DNA from: Lineus longissimus
Lineage: Eukaryota > Nemertea > Pilidiophora > Heteronemertea > Lineidae
Assembly: GCF_910592395.1 (NCBI RefSeq)
Contig: NC_088308.1
Span: 9,441,001-9,505,000 of the forward strand
DNA: 64,000 nucleotides
Direction of reading: 5' to 3'
In this document: in pieces, positions 21,581 through 33,603 of the stretch
Numbering within the stretch: position 1 is the stretch's first letter
Layout: each line of letters begins with the position of its first letter
Translations under genes and position numbers: made by a program
The notes under the pieces: model-generated
The model's input: the letters and a program-made list of their open reading frames with translations, nothing else
Database searches by the model: none
What the model was told of the DNA's origin: nothing

Positions 21581-24500
21581 GTCAGGAGCAGTAGCGTATA
21601 GGTGGGGGTACTATCCCCACCCACACTCAAAGAATAAAGCGTATAAGGCTTCGTCCCCCCCCCCCACTCCATCCGAAAAAGGACGATTACGATGAAGACG
21701 ACGATGTTGAAAACGATAAAAGATGATGATCTTGAACTGCAAATTAGATGAGTAACAGAAGGGTAACAAATGAACAACAGAAAAACAGACGTTTTCAAAA
21801 TGAAACATGTATTTAAAAACTGAAACTACAAAAAGTAAATGTATGATATTCAGTTTAAAAAATTTTGATAGTAATTTACAGTGTGCAGGGTATCAAATTA
21901 ATTGTTTCATTGTAAACATGGATGCTTTGGTCATGAAATTTAAATTTCCAAAGAAGAAAAAACATTATCTTAATCTATAAACAAAGAAAAGAAATAAAGG
22001 CAAAATGTGAAAAGGATGAGTATCGAGTTAGTTTGGTGGGACCCCCGAAGGGGAATTTGGGCATTTGCTTCTGGCTCAAATGAGAACCCACCAGACCACG
22101 GCTCATCCGAAAGCGAGGCATGATTAACGATACTATATGCTGCGAACCGCAGATTGTGCAACCTAAATGAAATAATGACGTCATTCATTCTCCAAAGCAG
22201 CGATAATATTCAAGCATGTTTTAGAATATGGCCTCATCGCGCAAGGATTGTTGCGATGTGCCATACATTATTGCCTCCACCAGTGAGTTCAAAAAAGTTT
22301 ACGAAAATCAGGCCTGTTTCCCGGGTGAGCCGTAGCCGAGTGGGGACTTCACTAGAGACTAAAGCTACAGAAGGTTTCCTCCACCGGGTGTCTAAGCTGA
22401 TGCCGTGAAGGGTGTTAGGGTCCCACTAGGTTAACTCGACACTCACTTTTTATGTTTAGTAAATTTACATTTTGCTAACCATTGTACTCTGCAGTGCTCT
22501 TGCATGGTCGATAATTATCACAGATTTGGCTGGAGCGCGGTGGTCGTCGCTTTTATATTGAGAACTGATCGCTTGCCAATGTATATTGTGATATTGCACC
22601 ATCAGTTCGGTTGGTTTATATGAATGAAATATGCCTGCCGATGACGGATGAGCCACAGCCGAGTGGGTTATCGCTTGGGACTGAAACAACCTGATATTTC
22701 CCCATCCGCCTCCGCACGAAACCGCGGGGGTATGCGGGTGGGGGACCTGCCTGGCCAACTCGATACTCACCTTTTATGTTTTGCCTCCTCTTGGCGGGCA
22801 TGGTTATTGGCTATTGTCTTCTATTTACACCCTCACGATTTATAGATTTAAGGCATAGGCTGAAAGCAAATTTATTGCTAATTCATTTCTGGATGGCGCG
22901 GATGGTTTCTATTAGCCCGACCAACTCACGTTTATCGGTTGTCAAATTCAAGTCAGTGTCGGCTAAGGAATTACTTTTAGCCATGCCGCGAAGGCCAGTA
23001 CATAAAATCCACGAACGTAGGATTTGGTATACAAGACATCCGTTACTTCAATTCTAAAATCTCTAATGCCAAGGGCATGTCGAGAAGGTAATTTGTACCC
23101 TACAATGTATAACTACATGAAGCCGACTATAACCAAACGGCCGCATTGGGAAGAGCTAACTATTAGATAAACGGGGCTCGAACCTTCGACCATCGGTATA
23201 GGTTTTTGCAGGAGGTATTTGTTAGCATCAGGTTTATGCGACAAGTATTTTATAGGGCGAACATTACATTTCTCAGTGATCTATGTCCCGATTGCCTACC
23301 ATATTCATTTACTTGGCGGACGCCTAAACACGATGATAATTTTTTATAGATATCGATTTTTTCGAGAAAAATATTCACAACGCACGCATCTAAACCAAGC
23401 CTTCGTGCGATTTCGGACAGCTTGACGGCCTTTTCCATCACGCCTGCACTGATCTCTACAGTAATGACAACAATTAAAGCGGCCACCACAACTCTCAAGT
23501 CAAATCTGTAATTATCGTTTCATACATGCTGTTGATCATTTAAAAACGACATCAATGGAGAACATGTATTTTTTCAAAGAAAAAAATCACAAAAGAAAAA
23601 AAAGAAAAATGCTGGATGGCGCCGATGGTTTCTGTGAGCCCGACTCCTGGAAGGGAGTCGAACCTACGTTTGTGGGTTTGAACGATAATCAAAGACAAGA
23701 GTATGCGAAGTAACCACCTGGCTAGGCCAGCACGACTACATGGCGAAATACAGGCTATATAAATCGCTGTCTAACACTAGTATCTTGAATACTGCCAACC
23801 CCCCCCTCAAAAAATATCATCTTCTGGAATAGTTGATATTAAGAAAGAAAATATATCATGCAAAATGTAAAAAGGATGAGTATCGAGTCAGTGAAGGGGA
23901 ATTTTGGGGTATTTGCTCAAATGAGAACCCGCCAGACCACGGCTCATCCGAAAGCGACTCATGATTAACGATACTATAATGCTGGGAATCGCAGATGAAA
24001 TAATAATCACTCGGCTGTGGCTCACCCGGAATCGGTTAACATATTTCTCTCACACAAGCGCACCGATGGTGCAATCCGCCAATATATGTTGGCAATCGAC
24101 CAGTTCTCATTGCATTGTAAAAGCGGCTACCACCGCGTTCCAGTTAAATCTGTAGTGATAATCATCGATAATGCGTAGAGCACGAGTGCAATGGTATGGG
24201 AAATGCTATCACGGTATTGGCAATCGATCAGTTCTCATTATAAAAGCGGCGACCACCGCGCTTCAGCCAAATCTGTGATCGGAATCGTCCGTTAACAATT
24301 AGAATTGAACCATTTTCTTCAAATTACTGATGGTGTGATAGCGATTCGTGATAATAAATAAAAAGTATGATAGTACCAAAGAACTGAATCTCATAAAATC
24401 CGAAACGAATAAACTAAATATATATATTTTGAAATGAGTGCATAATGGGCAAAAAGAGAGAACTGCATCGTCCAAGAACATAAAAGGTGAGTGTCGAGTT

Positions 24501-26951
24501 ATCCTAGTGGGACCCCTCAACCCTTCACGGCATCAGCATTGACACCAGGTCGAGGAAACCTTCTGTAGCTTTAGTCTCTAGTGAAGTCCCCACTCGGCTA
24601 CGGCTCACCCGGGAAGTAATCCTGAATTTTATATACTTATTTCAACCCAACTGGTGGTGAAATCTTAATATGGCATATTGCCAAAAATAACGTCAGCAAA
24701 AGGATCAATAATTACTGGTAATTGCATATGCATTGACCGCACCAGTACAGGGTGGCCCAGAATTATTATCCTTTGGACAGTATAATTAATATTGTGTATC
24801 CATTGTGTGAGGGAGAATATTTCTGGGCCAACCGGTAGAACTACAGTAGAACCTCTCTATTAAAGACACCCTCGGGACTCACAAATGCTGTCCTTAGAGA
24901 GATGTCCTGAATAGAAAGGTCAAATTGAATGGAAACAACAAATTTGGGACCAAAACTAGTCTCCTTTATGAAGAGGTTGTCTTAAATAGAGAGGTGCCCG
25001 CCAAGGAGGGTTCCTCTGCACTCGTTTGCAACAACTGGGTCTGATGACGTCATCACGAAAATAAAAGCAGTGACCGAAATCTCTAACCAAATCTGAGCTC
25101 ATTCGAGCACATACAGCTCATAAAACTTGTAGTCATTTTAATCGAATCATCCATGGTTAGAAATAATGCTTTGCGGATTTGGATAATCAAATACAAGCCG
25201 AAAGTTGGTATCTGGCCCCCGGATCTGGTCCTCGGAAGCTGGCCCTATGAGGGGTGGCATGCGAGGCACTACACGCTCCCTCCGCTTTTCGTCGGAGTGC
25301 TCAAACAGGTTTTCAAGGCGTCAGTCTTGGCAAAAAGGAGCCCCAAACTCTTCTTTTGAGTCCTAATGTGCCTAGAAAAACGCTTATTTTGCACTGACTC
25401 ACTTTTTTCCCTCGATTCCAAGATCGCATTAAACATGTAGCTTCTGTTCTCTTTGGATTTGTGGCCGTGCCCCCCAAGACCCTTTCTAAAATTTCAGGAT
25501 CTGCCAGTGCATTCTGCCCAATTGTATTCTAGCAATCATACGAACGAAACGCTATATCATACAGATTTCTGTCTCTGAAATATTGCCATCTGGCACAGAA
25601 AAGATAAAGCCTTTTTCCCGCCGCCGGCATTATTTTGAATTAAGTATAAATCATAGGCCTTCATTCACCAGTCTAGAAGGAGATGATTTCGCGTCCTTAG
25701 AATACTTTCTAGATATCAATTCATCGGAACGTTGACTACATGCATAGTCCATCATGAATGTAGTGTCCGCATCATTTGGGGCACTCGAGGGCGAACTACA
25801 TGAACAGGTTGGGTTTCTTTAGATAGATAAGGGTATTTCACGAATTCACCACTGAGTCAAGCTTCCAAAGTTGGTGAAGATATCAGCGCACATCTAAACC
25901 AAGCCTTCGTGCGATTTTAGACAGCTTCATGGCCTTTTCCATCACATCTGCAATGATCTCTACAGTAAATGACACCAATAAAAGCGGCCACCACCACTCT
26001 CCAGCCAAATCCGTAATTATCGTTTCATACATGCTGTTGATCGTTTAAAAACGAACCACATAGTGCACACGTCTCACTTTTTTCAACAAAAAAATCACAA
26101 AAGAAAAAAGGAAAAAAAATGCTGGATGGCGCTGGTGGTTTCTGTAGTTAGACGCCCTGGGCGGGAGTCGAACCTACGGTTGTGATTTTGAAGGACAGTC
26201 AAATACAATAGTACGAAGTAACCACCTGGCAAGGCCAGCACAAATAATAGGCGATCGAAACGCTATATCATACAGATTTCTGTCTCTGGAATATTGCCAT
26301 CTGGCACAGAAAAGATAAAGCCTTTTTCCCGCCGTCGGCATTATTTTGAATTAAGTATAAATCATAGGCCTTCATTCACCAGTCTAGAAGGATATGATTT
26401 AACGTCCTTAGAATACTTTCTAGATATCAATTCATCGGAACGTTGACTACATGCATAGTCCATTCATGAATGTAATGTCCGCATCATTTTGGGTACTCGA
26501 GGGCGAACTACATCTACAGGTCGGGTTTCTTTAGATAGATAAGGGTATTTCACGAATTCACCACTGAGTCAAGCTTCCAAAGTTGGTGAAGATATCAGCG
26601 CATATCTAAACCAAGCCTTCGTGCGATTTTAGACAGCTTGACGGCCTTCTCCATTACGTCTGCAATGATCTCTAGAGTAAATAACACCAATAAAAGCGGC
26701 CACAACCACTCTCCAGCCAAATCCGTAATTATCGTTTCATACATGCTGTTGATCGTTTAAAAACGAACCACATGGTGAACACGTCTCACTTTTTTCAACA
26801 AAAAAATCACAAAGGAAAAAAAGGAAAAATGCTGGATGGCGCTGATGGTTTCTGTGAGTCCGACCCCTGGAAGGGAGTCGAACCTACGGCTAATGCAGTG
26901 CGACACGATATGATTCTTCATAATAGGAAAGTGTTATGATTTTAGGCAAAC
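21581..26951. repeat. Tandem array copy 3 (5,371 bp)
   Basis: Same module order as copy 2, again with two 0.7 kb sub-repeats (about 25552 and 26250 onward). The last tRNA-like element is truncated at 26889, directly joined to taatgcagtgcgacacgat. High identity with copies 2 and 4 implies recent unequal exchange. Confidence 0.85.
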
Positions 26952-29900
26952 GTCAGGAGCAGTAGCGTATAGGTGGGGGTACTATCCCCACCCACACTCA
27001 AAGAATAAAGTGTATAAGGCTTCGCCCCCCCCCCCCCCCCCCCCACTCCATCCGAAAAAGGACGATTACGATGAAGACGACGATGTTGAAAACGATAAAA
27101 GATGATGATCTTGAACTGCAAATTAGATGAGTAACAGAAAAGTAACAAATGAACAACAGAAAAACAGACGTTTTCAAAATGAAACATGTATTTAAAAACT
27201 GAAACTACAAAAAGTAAATGTATGATATTCAGTTTAAAAAATTTTGATAGTAATTTACAGTGTGCCGGGTATCAAATTAATTGTTTCATTGTAAACATGG
27301 ATGCTTTGGTCATGAAATTTAAATTTCCAAAGAAGAAAAAACATTATCTTAATCTATAAACAAAGAAAAGAAATAAAGGCAAAATGTAAAAAGGATGAGT
27401 ATCGAGTTAGTTTGGTGGGACCCCCGAAGGGGAATTTGGGCATTTGCTTCTGGCTCAAATGAGAACCCACCAGACCACGGCTCATCCGAAAGCGAGGCAT
27501 GATTAACGATACTATATGCTGCGAACCGCAGATTGTGCAACCTTAATGAAATAATGACGTCATTCATTCTCCAAAGCAGCGATAATATTCAAGCATGTTG
27601 TAAAATATGGCCTCATCGCGCAAGGATTGTTGCGATGTGCCATACATTATTGCCTCCACCAGTGAGTTCAAATAAGTTTACGAAATTCAGGCCTGTTTCC
27701 CGGGTGAGCCGTAGCCGAGTGGGGACTTCACTAGAGACTAAAGCTACAGAAGGTTTCCTCCACCGGGTGTCTAAGCTGATGCCCTGAATGGTGTGAGGGG
27801 TCCCACTAGGTTAACTCGACACTCACTTTTAATGTTTAGTAAATTTACATTTTGCTAACCATTGTACTCTGCAGTGCTCTTGCATGGTCGATAATTATCA
27901 CAGATTTGGCTGGAGCGCGGTGGTCGTCGCTTTTATATTGAGAACTGATCGCTTGCCAATGTATATTGTGATATTGCACCATCAGTTCGGTTGGTTTATA
28001 TGAATGAAATATGCCTGCTGATGACGGGTGAGCCACAGCCGAGTGGGTTATCGCTTGGGACAGAAACAACCTGATATTTCCCCATCCGCCTCCGCACGCA
28101 ACCGCGGGGGTATGCGGGTGGGGGACCTGCCTGGCCAACTCGATACTCACCTTTTATGTTTTGCCTCCTCTTAGCGGGCATGGTGGTAGGCATGACGTAA
28201 AGTGGGACAAAGGTAGCCCCCGGCTATTGTCTTCTATTTACACCCTCACGATTTATAGATTTAAGGCATAGGCTGAAAGCAAATTTATTGCTAATTCATT
28301 TCTGGATGGCGCGGATGGTTTCTGTAAGCCCGACCAACTCACGTTTATCGGTTGTCAAACTCAAGTCAGTGTCGGCTAAGGAATTACTTTTAGCCATGCC
28401 ACGAAGGCCAGTACATAAAATCCACGAACGTAGGATTTGGTATACAAGACATCCGTTACTTCAATTCTAAAATCTCTAATGCCAAGCGCATGTCGAGAAG
28501 GTAATTTGTACCCTTCAATGTATAACTACATGAAGCCGACTATAACCAAACGGCCGCATTGGGAAGAATTAACTATTAGATAAACGGGGCTCGAACCTTC
28601 GACCATCGGTATAGGTTTTTGCAGGAGGTAGTTGTTAGCGTCAGGTTTATGCGACAAGTATTTTATAGGGCGAACATTACATTTCTGATCTATCTCCCGA
28701 TTGCCTACCATATTCATTTACTTGGCGGACGCCTAAACACGATGATAATTTTTTATAGATATCGATTTTTTTGAGAAAAATATTCACAACGCACGCATCT
28801 AAACCAAGCCTTCGTGCGATTTCGGACAGCTTGACGGCCTTTTCCATCACGCCTGCACTGATCTCTACAGTAATGACAACAATTAAAGCGGCCACCACAA
28901 CTCCCAAGTCAAATCTGTAATTATCGTTTCATACATGCTGTTGATCATTTAAGAACGACATCAATGGAGAACATGTCTTTTTTCACAGAAAAAAATCACA
29001 AAAGAAAAAAACGAAAAATGCCGGATGGCGCCGATGGTTTCTGTGAGCCCGACTCCTGGAAGGGAGTCGAACCTACGTTTGTGGGTTTGAACGATAATCA
29101 AAGACAAGAGTATGCGAAGTAACCACCTGGCTAGGCCAGCACGACTACATGGCGAAATACAGGCTATATAAATCGCTGTCTAACACTAGTATCTTGAATA
29201 CTGCCACCACCCCCACCCCCCCTCAAAAAATATCATCTTCTGGTATAGTTGATATTAAGAAAGAAAATATATCATGCAAAATGTAAAAAGGATGAGTATC
29301 GAGTCAGTGAAGGGGAATTTTTGGGCATTTGACCCAACCAGATCACGGCTCATCCGAAAGCGACTCACGTTATTGTCAATCGATCAGTTCTCATTATAAA
29401 AGCGGCGACCACCGCGCTTCAGCCAAATCTGATGGTGTGATAGCCATTCGTGATAATAAATAAAAAGTATGATAGCACCAAAGAACTGAGTCTCATAAAA
29501 TCCGAAACGAATAAACTAAATATACATATTTTGAAATGAGTGCATAATGGGCAAAAAGAGAGAACTGCATCGTCCAAGAACAAAAAAGGTGAGTGTCGAG
29601 TTATCCTAGTGGGACCCCTCAACCCCTTCACGGCATCAGCATTGACACCAGGTCGAGGAAACCTTCTGTAGCTTTAGTCTCTAGTGAAGTCCCCACTCGG
29701 CTACGGCTCACCCGGGAAGTAATCCTGAATTTTATGTACTTATTTCAACCTAACTGGTGGTGCAATCTTAATATGGCATATTGCCACAAAATGTCGTCAG
29801 CAATAGGATCAATAATTACTGGTACATGTAATTGCATATGCATTGACCGCACCAGTACAGGATGGCCCAGAATTATTATCCTTTGGACAATATAATTTTA

Positions 29901-32271
29901 TTGTGTATCCATTGTGTGAGGGAGAATATTTCTGGGCCAACCGGTAGAACTACAGTAGAACCTCTCTATTAAAGACACCCTCGGGACTCACAAATGCTGT
30001 CCTTAGAGAGATGTCCTGAATAGAAAGGTCAAATTGAATGGAAACAACAAATTTGGGACCAAAACTAGTCTCCTTTATGAAGAGGTTGTCTTAAATAGAG
30101 AGGTGCCCGCCAAGAAGGGTTCCTCTGCACTCGTTTGCAACAACTGGGTCTGATAACGTCATCACGAAAATAAAAGCAGTGACCGAAATCTCTAACCAAA
30201 TCTGAGCTCATTCGAGCACATACAGCTCATAAAACTTGTAGTAATTTTATTCGAATCATCCATGGTTAAAAATAATGCTTTGCGGATTTGGATAATCAAA
30301 TACAAGCCGAAAGTTGGTATCTGGTCCCCGGATCTGGTCCTCGGAAGCTGGCCCTATGAGGGGTGGCATGCGAGGCACTACACGCTCCCTCCGCTTTTCG
30401 TCGGAGTGCTCAAACAGGTTTTCAAGTCGTCAGTCTTGGCAAAAAGGAGCCCCAAACTCTTCTTTTGAGTCCTAATGTGCCGAGAAAAACGCTTATTTCG
30501 CACTGACTCACTTTTTTCCCTCGATTCCAAGATCGCATTAAACATGTAGCTTCTGTTCTCTTTGGATTTGGTTATGGCCAAAAATGATACATAAAAGGAA
30601 GAAAAGTGCTGGATGGCGCCGGTGGTTTCTGTAGTTAGACGCCCTGGGCGGGAGTCGAACCTACGGTTGTGATTTTGAATGAAAGTCAAATACAATAGTA
30701 CGAAGTAACCACCTAGCAAGGCCAGCACAAATATCAGGCGAACGAAACGCTATATCAAACAGATTTCTGTCTCTGGAATATTGCCATCTGGTACAGAAAA
30801 GATAAAGCCTTTTTCCCGCCGCCGACATTATTTTGAATTAAGTATAAATCATAGGCCTTCATTCACCAGTTTAGAAGGATATGATTTAACGTCCTTAGAA
30901 TCATTTCTAGATATCAATTCATCGGGACGTTGACTACATGTATAGTCCATTCATGAATGTAGTGTCCGCATCATTTGGGGCACTCGAGGGCGAACTACAT
31001 GTACAGGTCGGGTTTCTTTTGATAGATAAGGGTATTTCACGAATTCACCACTGAGTCAAGCTTTCCAAAGTTGGTGAAGATATCAGCGTACATCTAAACC
31101 AAGCCTTTGTGCGATTTTAGACAGCTTGGCGGTCTTTTCCATCACGCCTGCACTGATCTCTACAGTAAATGACACCAATAAAAGCGGCCACCACCACTCT
31201 CCAGCCAAATCCGTAATTATCGTTTCATACATGCTGTTGATCGTTTAAAAACGAACCACATGGTGAACACGTCTCACTTTTTTCAACAAAAAAAATCACA
31301 AAAGAAAAAAAGGAAAAATGCTGGATGGCGCCGGTGGTTTCTGTAGTTAGACGCCCTGGGCGGGAGTCGAACCTACGGTTGTGATTTTGAATGAAAGTCA
31401 AATACAATAGTACGAAGTAACCACCTAGCAAGGCCAGCACAAATATCATGCGAACGAAACGCTATATCATACAGATTTCTGTCTCTGGAATATTGCCATG
31501 TGGCACAGACAAGATAAAGCCTTTTTCCCGCCGCCGGCATTATTTTAAATTAAGTATAAATCATAGGCCTTCATTCACCAGTCCAGAAGGATATGATTTA
31601 ACGTCCTTAGAATCATTTCTAGATATCAATTCATCGGGACGTTGACTACATGCATAGTCCATTCATGAATGTAATGTCCGCATCATTTGGGGCACTCGAG
31701 GGCGAACTACATGTACAGGTCGGGTTTCTTTAGATAGATAAGGGTATTTCACGAATTCACCACTGAGTCAAGCTTCCAAAGTTGGTGAAGATATCAGCGC
31801 ACATCTAAACCAAGCCTTTGTTCGTTTTTAGACAGCTTGACGGCCTTTTCAATCGCGTCTGCAATGACCTCTACAGTAAATGACACCAATAAAAGCGGCC
31901 ACAACCACTCTCCAGCCGAATCCGTAAATATCGTTTCTCACATGCTGTTGATCATTTAAAAACGAACCACATGGTGAACATGTCTCACTTTTTTCAAAGA
32001 TAAAAATAACAAAAGAAAAAAAGGAAAAATGCTGGATGGCGCGGATGGTTTCTATGAGTCCGACCCCTGGAAGGGAGTCGAACCTACGGTTGCGGCTTTG
32101 AACCCAAATCAAATGCGAAGTAACCACCTGGCCAGGCCAGCACGACTTCATGGCGAAATACAGGCTATATAAATCGCTGTCTGATATCTGGAATACTACC
32201 ATAAGCCGACATAACACAGGGCGACACGATATGATTCTTCACAATATGAAAGTGTTATGATTTTAGGAAAA
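26952..32271. repeat. Tandem array copy 4 (5,320 bp)
   Basis: Same order, two 0.7 kb sub-repeats (about 30745 and 31455 onward). It lacks the 18420-18660 type segment of copies 2 and 3, so in that module it resembles copy 1. Confidence 0.85.
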
Positions 32272-33492
32272 CGTCAGGAGTAGTAGTGTATAGGTGAGGG
32301 TACTATCCCCACCCACACTCAAAGAATAGAGCGTATAAGGCTGGGTACCCCCCCCCCCCCACTCCATCTGAAAAAGGACGATTACGATGTTGAAAACGAT
32401 AAAAGATGATGATCTTGAACTGCAAATTAGATGAGTAACAGAAAAGTAACAGATGAACAACAGAAAAACAGACATTTTTAAAATGGAACATGTATTTAAA
32501 AACTGAAACCACAAAAAGTGAATGTATGATATTCAGTTAAGAAAATATTGATAATAATTTACAGTGTGCAGGGTATCAAATTAATTGTTTCATTGTAAAC
32601 ATGGATGCTTTGGTAATGAAATTTAAATTTCAAAAGAAGAAAAAACATTATCTTAATCTATAAACAAAGAAAAGAAATTAAGGTAAAATGTAAAAAGGAT
32701 GAGTATCGAGTTAGTTTGGTGGGACCCCCGAAGGGGAATTTGGGCATTTGCTTCTGGCTCAAATGAGAACCCACCAGACCACGGCTCATCCGAAAGCGAG
32801 GCATGATTAACGATACTATATGCTGCGAACCGCAGATTGTGCAACCTTGATGAAATAATGACGTCATTCATTCTCCAAAGCAGCGATAGTATTCAAGCAT
32901 GTTTTAGAATATGGCCTCATCGCGCAAGGATTGTGGCGATGTGCCATACATTATTGCCGTAGCCGAGTGGGGACTTCACTGGAGACTTAAGCTACAGAAG
33001 GTTTCCTCCACCTGGTGTCAAAGCTGATATCGTGAAGGGTGTGAGGGGTCCCACTAGGTTAACTCGACACTCACCTTCATATTTTGTAAATTTACATTTT
33101 GTTAGTCATTTTCAGACCGATAACTTATTTGATAAAAAATGTCTAACTATTGTACCATTGTGCTCTGCTCTGCAGTGCTCGTGCACGATCGATAATTTTC
33201 ACAGATTTGGCTGGAGCGCGGTGGTCGCCGCTTTTATATCGAGAACTGATCGCTTGCCAATGTATATATTGTGATATTGCACAATCAGTTCAGTTGGTTT
33301 ATATGAATGAAATATGCCTGTCGATTCCGGGTGAGCCACAGCCGAGTGGGTTATCGCTTGGGACAGAAACAACCTGATATCTCCCCATCCGCCTCCGCAC
33401 ATGAAACCGCGGGGGTATGCGGGTGGGGGACCTGCCTGGCCAACTCGATACTCACCTTTTATGTTTTGCCTCCTCTTGGCGGGTATGGTGGT
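32272..33492. repeat. Tandem array copy 5, truncated against a coding exon
   Basis: Follows the unit order through the 95 nt element and the second plus-strand tRNA-like element. It stops matching after gggtatggtggt at about 33492; other copies continue aggcatgaagtaaagtg. The next base pairs are the splice donor of the exon at 33498-33603. The first plus-strand tRNA-like element has lost its 5' end (starts at 32959). Confidence 0.85.
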
Positions 33493-33497
33493 CTTAC

Positions 33498-33603
33498 CTT
33501 GTTGATCTTACGGAGTGTCACAAGGTTGAATTGGCCGAGCAAGGTTTTGAATATTTTCAGAATGGACATTGGCAGAGTTTCCACGGTTGAACTGGTTAAC
33601 TTC
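33498..33603 (-). CDS. Large gene exon 40, last visible, next to the repeat array
   Basis: 106 nt after acceptor caattcag, completing TTG (Leu) with exon 39. Encodes KLTSSTVETLPMSILKIFKT and GQFNLVTLRKINK, the same helical repeat style. Donor AAG|GTAAGA. Downstream (lower coordinates) the array begins within a few bases, so the next exon would be beyond the array. Confidence 0.72.

Noticed and set aside
11414-32871. Recurring 60-110 codon frames in the array (MNDVIISLRLHNLRF type, MRVVVAALIVVITVE type, MSIELARQVPHPHTP type)
   Set aside because: They recur because the DNA is repeated. Frames are broken or shifted in some copies, overlap tRNA-like elements, and often exist on both strands at once; no family motif.
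8124-33458. Functional tRNA genes in the array
   Set aside because: Complementary ends and promoter boxes exist, but the T arm and anticodon arm do not fold to standard geometry and lengths of 95-129 nt are too long for most. Kept as tRNA-like elements only.
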